This document shows positions 29,356-40,900 of a stretch of DNA of 64,000 nt, in pieces. Position 1 is the stretch's first letter. The number at the start of each line of letters is the position of its first letter. The notes under the pieces were generated by a model, which searched no databases, was not told the origin of the DNA, and worked only from the letters and a program-made list of their open reading frames with translations. Origin of the DNA: Brettanomyces bruxellensis (Eukaryota; Ascomycota; Pichiomycetes; Pichiales; Pichiaceae); NCBI RefSeq assembly GCF_011074885.1, contig NC_054687.1, forward strand, positions 1,054,001 to 1,118,000, given 5' to 3'. A program made the position numbers and the translations under genes.

Positions 29356-30615
29356 ATGTCGAGTCAATCTGGAATTGAAGGTACGCATTTTTCGATCAAC
29401 ATCCGGTGAAAGTTGAAGATGCTAATTGTGAATTCATTTATTTCGAACTTTACCGTTTGGCGCTAAATTGCCAATTTTATGACTACTCAAGGAGCACAAT
29501 TGTGCCCCAATTACATACTGATTGTCATTTGTCGCTTTCACCATATGCCATAGAGCAAACAAGCCGGTAAACTGACCGTTGCTTGTTTTTTGCACATACC
29601 ATCATGATACGGACTACTAACAAACAATCTATTAGCCAATCAGAACCTTTTGAGGGATTTCCAGTCCTTTGTTGCCTCACAGAAGAAAGTCCTCATCGTG
29701 AAGATTCAAAACGAGGCCCTAGAGGTGGATTCCACGCTGGATGGTGGCGACGCGTCGATCGACGTGTGGCTGCAGTCGCTTCGCAGCACCCTTTCGGAAC
29801 ATGCACCAGCTTACGTTGTGATAAGAAATAATAACGGTAAGACGTTCACGTTTATTTCGTACGTTCCATCGGAGGCGAAAGTCCACGATAAGATGGTCTA
29901 CGCATCAACAAATGGGGCAATTGCACGTGATCTTGGTGCCGATCATTTTTCAAGTAGTGTTTTTGTTGATTCGAAAGAGGACCTGACTTCACAGTGGTGG
30001 GAAAGTGTGCAGGGCGAAAAAAAGGGCTCTGATTCCAATATTCATGCTGAGGAAGATCCAGAGAAACAAGATGATGAGATTTGGCTGCAGGCTGGAAGTT
30101 CGAGCCGGCGAAAATCATTGGTTCAGGACCAACGAAAGGAATTGGGCTTTAAAATGGACCCTTCGTTGGAGAAAGTGGTGTACGGGTGTGCTGGCCATTC
30201 CGGGGACGTGGATGTAGTTTACACGATTGTCATAAAGGGTGAGGAGCTACAATTGGATGCAAAGCACACTTTGGAAAATCTCAAGACGGATTTGGTTGGT
30301 GCTTTGCCGACGGAGAATCCATCCTACAATATTGTGAGCAGTGCAAAAGGTGAATTTTTCATTTATTGCTGTCCAAGTGGGTCCAAAGTCCGTGATCGTA
30401 TGAAGTATGCTGCAAGTAGGCTAGCATTCACAAAGGACTTGAAAAATCACGGGTACAACTTCAAGCAGACGGTAGAAGTTGGTGATCCTGCCGAGTTGGA
30501 CGTGAGTTCTCTTTTGGAAACTGCAAGCGAGCAAAAGAAGGATACTGCAAAGGCATCACAATTTCTAGGTGGTAAGATGCGTTTTTCGAAGCCTCGGGGA
30601 CCCAGAAGGCGGTAG
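29356..30615 (+). CDS. TWF1: Twinfilin, actin-monomer-binding protein with two ADF-H domains (two exons)
   Basis: Exon 1 is 29356-29380 (MSSQSGIE plus the first base of Ala), the intron 29381-29635, and exon 2 29636-30615, giving 334 residues (S. cerevisiae Twf1 is 332). The joined N-terminus MSSQSGIEANQNLLRDFQSF fits the family; without splicing no good start exists. The intron has GTACGC, TACTAAC (29615-29621) and ATTAG. Domain 1 (about 1-145) contains ADF-H landmarks such as SYVPSEAKVHDKMVYAST, and domain 2 (about 180-320) the matching CCPSGSKVRDRMKYAASR. Twinfilin sequesters ADP-actin monomers and caps barbed ends, controlling cortical patch turnover. The C-terminal KMRFSKPRGPRRR is the conserved basic tail that binds capping protein. 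Confidence 0.95.
29381..29635 (+). other. TWF1 spliceosomal intron
   Basis: 255 nt, donor GTACGC (a less common variant of GTAYGT), branch point TACTAAC at 29615-29621, acceptor TTAG. Located after 25 nt of coding sequence, as typical for yeast 5'-biased introns. Confidence 0.9.
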
Positions 30616-31293
30616 TGCAGAAATGAGCATGGTATAGAGGAGCTTGATACTTTAGTAACTTCAGTGATGGTTTATCAATTTTGCACTACTTTATCAACTT
30701 TACATTTCTTTATCAACTTTATATTACTTTAGAAACTTCAGCATTACTTTAACTATTGCAACAATACTTTCACAGCTTGAGCAACATTTCAACAATAACT
30801 GAGGTTGCTGTGCAGACCAGATTGGATTTATGTATCAGAATAAGTGGACAATTGGAATCAGAGTAGATGCTACGTAGTCAGGTGTAATTATATAATACCG
30901 GTTGAATTTTGTTATTATACGGCAAGTACACGGAGTAAACAAAAGCGACAAAACGACCAATAGAAGCCGAATAAGCAGACTGGACGAACAAGGAGCGCAG
31001 AATAAAAAAGAGATGAGGAAAGAGGGAGGAAAGTGAGGTGATAACAACGATAAATGAAGGTGAGATCAAAGTGAAGTAATAAGGATCATAATGTAAACAA
31101 AGAAAAAGGGAATGAAAGTAATCAGTAAGTGTAAGCACATAGAATACACACGATGTAATTAAAGCAGCATATAGGCGAGACTGGGCTCTGGATCGAGGTA
31201 TAAGGCATGAAAGATGACGCGGCGAATCGGAAGAAGCAGCTATCTGCTACCCCAAATGAATACTACTATAGATAGCAGGGGAAAAGGTATGTG
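30616..31293. other. Convergent intergenic region with AT-rich minisatellite
   Basis: 678 bp between the 3' ends of TWF1 and the TP-rich gene. An imperfect ~20-bp repeat (TACTTTATCAACTTTACAT type) lies at 30640-30775. No RNA gene is seen. Confidence 0.6.
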
Positions 31294-32610
31294 TCATATC
31301 TTTCGAGCAGACTTTGAGCTGTTTCTAGAATGTTTTCTGCCAGATGAGGACCCGTTCCGCGCCCTTTTGGCCCTTTTATTCGAATATGAGGCCTTCAGCG
31401 AGTTCATATCGGCAAATATGATCTGAAACTTGCCCGTTCCAGTATTTCCGGAACCTGGAGCACGCCTTTTATGTCCAGAACGTTGTCCCGAAGAGGAAGA
31501 AAATGTTGCCATCATTGGAAGACCCGAGGAACTACTTGAAATTGCAGTTTTGGCCCGGTGAAGAGTCTTAGGAGCGCCACGACCCTCAAAAAGCCCCATT
31601 GCAGGCTCAATTGCAGAGTTGGAGTGCACTAGCCGGCAAGGAGGATTCGACAAATGTGATTTTGTCGCTGGTGTAGGGGAGTTGTCCACCCCGTCTGGCT
31701 TGGGACCCTCGCACTTTTTCACAGTTGACGTTAGCAATATTGTTGATGGCGAAGAGTCGATAATTCCGGCCTGCCGGGTTCGAGACGGCGTTCTGAGCTG
31801 CGCCTTGAGTGGAGTACTGTATAAGGAGAGTTGGGGTTGTATTTGCTGGAGTTGAGGTTGCAATTGTTGAATTTGCGGCTGTAGAGGTTGTATTTGTGAT
31901 TGTAGAGGTTGTATTTGCGACTGTAAAGGTTGTATTTGTGGCTGTGACTGCTGCATTTGCGGTTGTGACTGCTGTGTTCGCGACCGAGGCTGTGTTTGCT
32001 GTATTTGCGAGGTTTTAGCACCGTTCAACTTTGCCAGTTTCGCCGACATCGGGGTCTTAAACAGCCGATAAGTCTTGCACCCATCGGGAGTCGACAGCAT
32101 ACCCATGACCATGGGATCATTCTCCTTGTCGTTTTCGTCGAGTGCAGACTTTATTTCCGGGTCGATCGACGCGTAAGCCATCTCATCTGCCCGAGAAAGC
32201 GTTCCAGGGGTGTCAAACAAATAATCAGACACCCGGAACGACTTGTCGGCTAGCGGAGTCCGAAAAGATGACGTCCAAGGCGGTGACGGTGTCATGTGCG
32301 ACGAGAATGGAGTCTCGTCGACAAATTTCGAAGTGCTATGTCGAAATTTGCGATGTTGCGTCGGGCTGGCCCGGTACGAAGCCATACTGGGCCCATGGGG
32401 CTGACCCTGACCCGGCATCTGCACCCCGGCCACCGGGGTCTTGCCCAGTGGCGTTTTCCCGGGCGTCTGGGCTGTTGGCTGCGTGCCAAATATCTTATCT
32501 ATGTATGGAGTCCAGCCCGTTTCTGCGACATTCTGGTCATCGAACAGCCGCTCAATGTCACGTGACGGCGACGATCCCAGTAGGAACGCCCTGTCCTTCG
32601 ACGGCGACAT
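31294..32610 (-). CDS. TP/SP-rich, KEN-box protein with Gln-Pro heptad repeats, function unknown
   Basis: A 438-residue basic, probably nuclear, disordered protein. It has many minimal CDK sites (TPGKTPLGKTP, ETPFSSHMTPSPPW, FRTPLADKSF, FDTPGTL, KTPMSAK, STPLKAQLRTPSR), a KEN box in DENDKENDP near residue 170, a Gln/Pro region (about 220-270) built of SQIQPLQ-type heptads, and a Lys/Arg/Ser-rich C-terminus that could be an NLS (SNKRAKRARN). The N-terminal SRDIERLFDD and WTPYIDKIFG are the most protein-like stretches and may be binding motifs. CDK sites plus a KEN box suggest a cell-cycle-regulated APC/C substrate, perhaps a transcriptional or replication regulator; I do not recognise the family. 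The start at 32610 gives MSPSKDRAFLLGSSPSR. Confidence 0.7.
   Translation of the reverse strand: MSPSKDRAFLLGSSPSRDIERLFDDQNVAETGWTPYIDKIFGTQPTAQTPGKTPLGKTPVAGVQMPGQGQPHGPSMASYRASPTQHRKFRHSTSKFVDETPFSSHMTPSPPWTSSFRTPLADKSFRVSDYLFDTPGTLSRADEMAYASIDPEIKSALDENDKENDPMVMGMLSTPDGCKTYRLFKTPMSAKLAKLNGAKTSQIQQTQPRSRTQQSQPQMQQSQPQIQPLQSQIQPLQSQIQPLQPQIQQLQPQLQQIQPQLSLYSTPLKAQLRTPSRTRQAGIIDSSPSTILLTSTVKKCEGPKPDGVDNSPTPATKSHLSNPPCRLVHSNSAIEPAMGLFEGRGAPKTLHRAKTAISSSSSGLPMMATFSSSSGQRSGHKRRAPGSGNTGTGKFQIIFADMNSLKASYSNKRAKRARNGSSSGRKHSRNSSKSARKI
31850..31960 (-). repeat. 21-bp coding repeat (SQIQPLQ heptads)
   Basis: Four to five 21-bp units encoding S/PQIQPLQ-type heptads in the TP-rich protein; some adjacent units are almost identical. 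Confidence 0.85.
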
Positions 32611-34380
32611 CCGGTTTTGTTGCCTTTTGTGTATTTTTTTGTTGTTGTAGAGCTGAGTTTAATGGTATTTCGCACACAGGCAGTTGTCGCCGTTTTTCCA
32701 ACTGTTGGATATGTGCGTTTGACGAGCCTTTGTTCGCAGGGGTTCTGCCGCTGTGGATGTGTTGTCTTTTCTAGTTGTGAAAGTGCTGCTGCTGGTTGTA
32801 AGTTTAAAAGTTGGAGATCTGCAAAACGTAAATAAATTTCTTGCAACAGAAGTCCATCGGTCCTTTGTATATGCTGAGTGCAAGTAATGCGATGTTTGCA
32901 GTAATATGCTGGCTGTGTAGGAACTGGTGTATGCAGTAATAATCTATGTGATGTAGTACTTCTGTGCGAACCTCTAACACTAACAACTATAGGCTAGAAA
33001 AGAAAGTAAGCAAAACTCGTGGACAGAAAAAGAGGGCTGAAAAGGTGAGCAAAAAAAAAGAAAACAAACTAGCTGAAACAGCAAGGAACAAGATGGATAA
33101 TATAGCAGTAACCGGGAGAATAATGAAAATCAACCCGATGCTGATAATGATAATGACTGCGGTACCAATGCTAGTAGCAAACAAACAATATAAACAAACA
33201 TGGAAGAGAAAAAAGTTCGCACCGCACTTCAACTTGAATTTTATTCATTCTGTTATTTATTCTCTTTTCTTTATTTATTTATTTTTATCTCGATCGCACA
33301 CAATCCCTGCCCAAGTCCAGTCCAGGTCCAAAAGCCCGCGCGACCCACCTTGCCCAACACTGCTTGCAATAAATTTTTTTCCCTCTTTTTTTCTTCCTTT
33401 TCTTCCTTTCCTTATTCCACCTTCCCACTGGACCACCGCGATCAGCAAAGTTGCTTGTTTATTTGTTTATGTTTCAGGACCGCGTCTTTTATATTTTTTG
33501 TCCACTAAATGCCACCTTTTATGCATTGTCTGTCCGCATAAAAAATATTTCTTCACCGAAACAACCGCACTATCAAGTCTGCTTAATTAAGCTTCACTAT
33601 GATTCGTAATCTGCTTTCTCCCAGATACTCAATCACGATATCTCAGATTCATCCTTCTTCAGTTAATTCCGAAATGTGGTCACCCTGTTTTTTTTCTAGA
33701 TACAGTTCTATATCATCCTTCACTCCGCATTAATTTCCATCAATCCACCATATCCGACCCCTTGTAAAATAACCTATACACCACACATAAATACTCACAA
33801 ATACGTACATACATACACATACACATAAATACACATAACTACACATACATACATTTACATGTTGTCCATAATCTGTCTCCTAACCGGTCTCAATTTGCCC
33901 CTTTCAAATATTCCACTTGAGCCTGTCTGCATCGTCCAATCGTCCCCCCTCGTCTAATCGTCTCTTCCCGTCTAATCGTCCATTTCCATTCGTATCTTTT
34001 TCCTATACCATCCGTACACCAGTGAATCGGGGCAAATGCATTCTGTACATTCCGTTCAGTAATCGCACATGGTAATAACATTATTTGAATTCCCGCACAT
34101 TTCCCCTGAAATCTATACGTGCGCTCGTTCGCTGTTTACGAATTTGCCCTCTGAGTGGTAAAATGCCCTATTTTCAAACCTTTCGTGTACCCATTGATAA
34201 TACAACGCATTAATACAATGCATTATTTGTCGGCATCGCTCTGTCTTACTGCATCGAACCCATGTTTTAATGCAGCAAAACTCGTAACCCTCTCTTTTTT
34301 TCTGTTTATCTTGTGTTTTCGGACTTGCGATCCTGATTAAATTTCTCTAATCCGACATTTTTTTTTCGGATGTAATGTGT
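32611..34380. other. Divergent intergenic region, left part
   Basis: 1.8 kb of AT- and pyrimidine-rich DNA upstream of the TP-rich gene. It contains an ACAT-type microsatellite at 33783-33860 and CGTCTAATCGTC repeats at about 33927-33985. The 208-codon plus frame at 32964-33590 is low complexity and not convincing. No tRNA is seen. Confidence 0.55.
33783..33860. repeat. ACAT/ACACATA microsatellite
   Basis: Tandem ACATACAT/ACACATAAAT units; simple sequence repeat. Confidence 0.85.
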
Positions 34381-34384
34381 CAAC

Positions 34385-34577
34385 AGAGAATTTTAGGTTT
34401 TTTCTCGCGCGGAGATATCCTTAGCGGCTACCATGCGAGGCATTGGACAAATTGCGCCGTGGAAAGTCCCCGGTGCAAATTTTCCGCCCCGTGGGCTTAG
34501 CTGCACAATGCCAGGAGAGCCGTGTGGCTCAGGTATGAACCGTTTTCGCTCATCCCAAAACCGTAAAACCGTTTTTT
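34385..34577 (+). ncRNA. Candidate structured Pol III RNA with an RNase MRP-like CR-I motif
   Basis: A GC-rich island in the IRA upstream region. GGAAAGTCCCCGG at 34461-34473 equals, as I recall it, the CR-I block of human RNase MRP RNA. It is preceded by a possible P3-like hairpin CTCGC/GCGAG (34404-34439) and followed by GTGGGCTTAG and GTGTGGCTCA, both resembling CR-V. Other pairings: GGCATTG/CAATGCC (34439-34445 with 34506-34512), GTGCA/TGCAC (34473-34477 with 34502-34506), and the tetraloop hairpin GAGCC-GTGT-GGCTC (34517-34530). T6 at 34572-34577 would end a Pol III transcript. CR-I to the CR-V-like motifs is only 20-60 nt, far too short for a normal MRP specificity domain, so identity is open. 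Confidence 0.35.
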
Positions 34578-34979
34578 CCCCTTCGCTCGAAACAGCCATT
34601 CTCCAACCTCCCATCATAAATTTATCTAATTTCATTTTTTTCCCCTACCCTTTTTTTTATCGTGATTTCCACCCGCACATTCCTGTAAAGCGCATCTACA
34701 TTCATTCCCGTCACTTTGCAAGCAGATAGTTGTCCAATAACGCCTTAGTACATACACATATACTTCAGATAGGTGCCTAATCAACCTGTCAATAACCTGA
34801 TTGATACTTTTTACAGGTTAAGGGGTGAACGCACAAAAAAATTGCAAGAAAAAGCAAAAAAAATCAGCCTTTAATCGAGCACTTTACAAATTTGAAGGAG
34901 AATATTACAGCCAAGAGCAATTTCTTTTTAGATTTCCAAGGTACAAAAAGGCAGTTTCTAAGCTAGATAAGCAAGGAAA

Positions 34980-37900
34980 ATGCCTGGCGAGTCCAATAAA
35001 GTGGATACCTTGAGCTCTTTGCTGAAGAAAAAGAGCCAAAGTCTGTCTTCCAAAGATCTCAGAAGAAGAGCAAGCAGATCTACGAATGATACTGGGACAG
35101 GGGTAAGCTTTATAAGAAGGGCATCGGGTGAAAATCGGACGTCTAGAGAGCAGGAGAGGGTGGTGCAGGGAGATAATTTGCACCTCAAAAATGCACATAA
35201 CTCTCATCATCATCATCGCCGTGCTCATAATCTAATTTACAAGGCCAGGCAGCGATACCACCAGGCAGAGCATGCTAAGAGGAAGCCGGAGTCGGTTGAA
35301 ATGGCAGTAACATCGTCTTCGTCTTCTGTTTCGGTGCAGACCGAGGGCAGTAGTGCCAGTAATGGGGATAATGGAAATGTTAACGTGAGTAATGTCAACA
35401 GCAGCAGTGCAGACTCGAGCAACGACGTTTCCAGCACTGTTAATTCCAACAACGCCAACTTTGGCAGTCCTGGTTCCGGTAATACTGTTTCCAGCAACGC
35501 TTCTTCCATCAACGTGAATATCGGTAGTGCTAATTTCAGCAATGCTGTTTCTGGCAACGCCAACATCAGCATCGCCACTCCTGCAAACACAAACAGCAGC
35601 GTCGGTGGAACTAACAGCGAGGCGAGTGTTGCTGCGGCAGGAACTTTTGTGGGAGCACTCTGTTCGAGAATCGAGAGATCTCTTCCATTGAGGTCCGGGA
35701 TGAGTTTGGCGCAACTAGAAGTGGATCCGTCATTCACAGAAGCCAGGCGGCACCTCATCTCGATTTCCTCGCAGGGATTTCTAGACATGACGCTTCGTGA
35801 GTTGTACAAGATGGTGGAGAGGATTCTGAAAGCTGGAGGGTCTGACTTGGGCTCCAGCAGCAGGAGTTTTGACCAATTATCGTACTCGAGCTCGGCAGAC
35901 ACGTCCTCGAGTGCTAGTGTTCATGCTTCAGGACCTGTGACGCGTTTGGGTGCCAATATACCGTTTAAATCGCCTGTTCCAGGCTTCCCAGTGCCTGTTT
36001 TAAGGTCTCTGGATGTGGTTCTTGGTCTCATATGCTCACTAATGGTTGTCTCGTGGGATACGGCAGTTACCCAGGTTGCAGCAAACGCCAAAATTTACCG
36101 TGATTACGGCATCCAGGGCTTCCCATCCCAGGTCAACTGTGCCATTTACTTCACCACCAGCCCGAAGAAACTCGATGTTGATGTTGCAAACGCTCTTTTG
36201 TCCCTAATTCCGGGTCTCCGAAGCGAGTATGACATCATCCAAAGCCTTCGGGGCATCACCGAATCGCCAACTACAGAATCGATTGTGAGTTCTTTGGAGA
36301 GACACCAGGTCCGACGGTCTGCCACCCGGCCAACGGCCCAAAGGTCGGAGGCAGACATCCTCGTCGCGTCGATCGACCTGAACGTGTCGAAAATATGCGG
36401 CTACCTGTCCGCGTCGAATCCCGCCGAGACGTACGAGTATCTCCGGCTGAAATTCACAAACATCAACATCGAAAGTCTCTATCTTCCGTCGGTTGACGTC
36501 GTCGGCCTCCTCCACCTCGATAAGGAGAGCTTTATTGCGTATTTGAAGATGATTTCCGGTGTATTGAAGGTTTCGCGGCGGCAGTCGCAGACGGCACTTC
36601 TTCTTTCGTACTTTGCCGATAGCATATTGCAGTGGGCAGTATACCGGACGGAGGACTTCTTGCAGACGCAGAAAGACCCCAAGGTTGTCCGAATCGTCGG
36701 CCCGCTTTTTGACTCACTTCACAAGTCAATGGACTTCAAGTTTTACCACCGGGCCTCGTTCAAGGTTCTTTCCATATTGCTGTTATTTCTCCCCGATCGG
36801 GTCAAGGCAGCAGCTGCAAAAGATGGTGCCGTGCAGAAATCCTCTTTTTCCATCAAGAGGCCGGCGCTTTTCAAGTCTGTTGACCCGAAGCAGATGTTCA
36901 TGATGAATTTCCGCAAAGTTCTTCGTGAGAGCCCGGCTTCGGCACCTTCGTTGACCCGGTTTATCGGCATAGGATGTGTGATTTCGCTCTATGACAAGGA
37001 TAATGCCATTGCCGTGTTTGCGAGAACGATTTTCGATAGTGTCAATCGTGACATTTCTCGTCTTTCAGCTGGAACTTTGGACGTCAGCGAGTACTTGGTT
37101 CCTCCAGACCTTGTGCAGAATCTTGAAAGGGACAGTTTCGCGATCTCCATGGTGCTAAAGCCGGAGGAGACCACCGAACGTATCAAAGATGCCTGTGGCA
37201 AGTCACCAAGAGACTTGGAGCAGCTTCTGGCCATAACAGAGGGCCTAAGGCTTCTTGCGCAGATTCCATCGGTGCTGAACGTGCTTTTCCGCCGGTATGA
37301 TGACCTGGCCCCCTTCTTAGTTGCAACACTTCGGCAGGTGTGTGTTGAAATTGCAGATGAAGAGTACAGCAGCAAGAGTTCCGTTAAGCCGGGCATGGCC
37401 GCCTCGTTTAAAAGCAGTGCAAGCGAGATTGAGTCGGCCGTTGATAATGACAGCGATACTGAGAATGTGAGCCAGAGCAACGTGAGAGACGATGAGATAC
37501 AAAGTGCAACGAGTTTGAACGACGTGAGCTCAAGCGACAACGACCAAAATGAGGAGAACTCGAGCTCTTCGGAGTTGTTGAACTTGGAGGAGGCTTTGCG
37601 GTCGAAGTTGAGCCACAAATCATTGTTGGACGAGCCGATTTCCGGGGCGAGATCAGTGTCTTTCGGCAAAATGAGGCGGAAGCGCCGTACAGGCAGCACA
37701 GCCAGCTTGAAAGAGCAGCCTGTGAGCAAGTACAAGAAGGCGGAGTTGCGGCACTTGATCGTGTCGAACTTGTTAGATTTGTTCAAGATATGCCCCTTCT
37801 TGGTGTATTCATTCTTGAAAGGTCCAGTAGTCGATTCGGCACTCGATTATGTGGAGATCGACCGCAAGTTGTCGCCGATTTTGAAGCCGGTCGTTGATCT

Positions 37901-40900
37901 TTTGGTGGTGGCGAAGTCAGATGACAAGCTTGTGCGCAAAGTGGAGGCGTTCGTGTTGGTTTTCCCCGTTACAATCACCAACAGCTGCCCAAGGGAGGCC
38001 GTCGTTGGATATTTGACAAGTGCGATTCTCGTGGATGCAGTTTCGCAAGTCTCGACTGGTTTCCCGATCGAGCAACACGACAGAGGCGATCTTTTAAGGC
38101 TGTTGGCCCGACTTATCGTGACAATCCACAAGAGCTACAACGTGGAAGGCCTTGCAACCACAAAATACGACAAAGAGGTCAAACGATATCACGAGAGTGG
38201 TGGTTGCCGGAGGCTCATGCGGAGTTACGAGCGGGCACTATTCTTGGGCCTGTTCAGCAACAACGTGTACACGATCCGGGTTTCTCGCAAGTTGCTTTTC
38301 TCGTACTTGCAGATCATCTCCAGCAAGTACCACTACGAGTCATGCTTTGAGCGTGCAACCGTGCCGTTTGTCAAGAGCTTGTTGTCAGAAAAGCTCCCGG
38401 TGGGCAAGATGGCCATCCGAAAGAAGATTCGCGACAAGCTCTGCCTGCTGAAGGAGCCAACCGACTTGTTGCTTGATGTGTGGAACCTCATGTTCTCGAA
38501 ACTCGAATCCACGTGCCTGGAGTCCGGTGATGCTGAGAAATGCAACTCTGTCACATGTTCCTCCGGCTGCTACGGCCAGTATGTGGCCTCGTTGGGTGGA
38601 ATAATCCTCTCTCCAGGGTTCGAAACCGACCCGCGAAGACCGGAAATGCAGCAGAAGCTCACGAGTTTCTTGGATTCCTGTGTTGTGTCGATCTTCAGCA
38701 ACGATCCAGGCCATCGTGAGCGGTGCAGGGAGGCGTTGTGCGTGTCTGTGCATCCATTCTTATGCGGCAAGCTCTTGCTTCTGCTCGAAAAGCACCTGCC
38801 AAGGTTTTATGAGGCACTCGAAATGCACCGCTACGTGTCTTGTGGTCTCTACATCGATGTTGTACGGTCTGTGTGCCAAATCGACGCGTCGGAGCAGCTC
38901 TTCTTGTCGACGCCCAGCCTATGGACGATCAACTTTGAGCTTTTGAAGCAGTTAAACTTCGTGTCGAACGACGCCAGCTTCCTCCGCCTCAAACTCAAGT
39001 TCTGCAAGCTGCAGGTACTCTTCTTGTCGAAATTCGACGAGCTTGCCATGCATGGCAGCATTCAGAACAAAAACGAGTATGCTAAGTATGCCGCCAAGTA
39101 CATGGAGGACTCATATCGCAGCTCATCTCTCGCACACGAGAAAAAGGGCCTCTCCACAGTCAATCTTCTCCCATTTGAGAATGAGAGCAAGGGGGCCGAA
39201 CTTTCTCCCCGTCAGCTGGAAGAACTCGATGAGTTGCATGCAGACATCAAAGTTGAAGTTTCCGTGATGCTCGAGACCATATTCCGGCGGCTGCCTTTGG
39301 ACACGCCGGGCCACTCGTCCAAGGACGATCGTCTGGCCGCGACCGTTGTGTTTTCCAACTACTTCAACATGTTTGTGCGGATTTTGGAGGAGATGAACGA
39401 CGAAAACGAAAAGGGCTCAGGGCCGGGTTCGACCCGCGAACTCACAGATGCTGCACAGCCACAGTCAGCCACTAAGCCGGCACAGCCACAGCCACCCTCT
39501 TCACAGCCACAGCATCAGGTTTCCCCAGCATCCATGGCCACCGGCAGAAGACTGAGGGCCATTGTGCGTCACGTGATCCAGGCGCTGGTCAACTTGCTCA
39601 GCAGCAACTCCAGCATCGGCTTGAGCTACGCCTTGCCCTTGGGATACCACGAAGATACTCTGATCAGGGTCTCGTTGATAAACGTGTTTGCCAAAATTGT
39701 CGGCGATGTTGCCACACACCACAGCAGGCGGCACTCGAACCGCAAAAATCTGTTGCAGCGGCTCACAGCGATGCTGTTCGAGGAAAAAGGACAGTCGTCG
39801 TTGTTGCTAGCGTCGATCGACGCTTGCCCGCGGTCGGAGGTCGATTCGTTTGCGAACGCGCTTTTAGAGGTTGCTGCAAGCCGTGGACGTCAGCTCAGCA
39901 CTCTGTCTGCGATTTTAGAGTCGGAGATCGACGGTGTGGCGGACTCTGTGGAAATCCTGAGAAGTAACACTGTTGCAACGCGGATGGTGGCACTTTATTC
40001 GCGGTCAGAGGCTGCAGACTACCTTGTGGATACACTCCACCCGGTTTTGCAGCAATTGTTGGCCGAGGAGGTGACCTTTGAGATCGAGAAAGTTGACGGA
40101 CAGACATCCGTGGACCGCGAACGGAATCTCGACCAGTTCCTCAAGTATTTACAACTCACGGTGAACGCAATCACGGAATCGGTCAGCCGGATGCCACACG
40201 GCATCAGGGTGATTTCGCGGGCCATTTTCAATGCCACCAAGGCGCAATTCCCGCAGTCCACGTACGTGGCACTTGGTGCATACTTGTTTTTGCGGTTGTA
40301 CAACCCGTCGATCGTCTCGCCAGACCGCGTCGGTGTCGTCAGCACTGCCGATGCCGTTTTCAAGCGGTCCGTGATCCAGATTGCACGCACTCTTCAGATT
40401 ATGGTGAATGCAGGCGACCCGTCGGCAAAATTCCCGCTTTTGAGAAATGCTCGCTCTGAGCAGTGTCTGGTCCGAATGTCGTCACGCATTATCCAGTTTA
40501 TGGATGCGGTGATCGACGTTAGCGACGTGCCGGAGAAGCCGGTGCAGCCGGCGGGAAATGCAGGCCCTACGTTCTTCCACATCTTTTTCTACGATCACTG
40601 GATGGCCGTCCGGCGGAAATTCGTCGAATTGTCAGTGGCCGACGGCACCAGGACCACCGTGGGCGATACCTGCGAGAAAATTCGACGCGTCGATGGCGTC
40701 CTCGCCGACTTGGGGCTCCCAGACCGGGTGCAGGGATACCAGATTCCTGATGCAATCAAGAATGACCGCTCGGAAAGGGGAATGCAGCTCTATGACTTCA
40801 TGTCACAGGCAGCATTCAAAGATGTCGGGCATCCATGGCATGGAAAGGGTGCAATGAACGTGCTGGTGACCCGTGACGGATTCCCGTTGATTGTGATTCG

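Noticed and set aside
32964..33590. A 208-codon plus frame
   Set aside because: Low-complexity Lys and Ser/Phe-rich sequence produced by A- and T-rich DNA.
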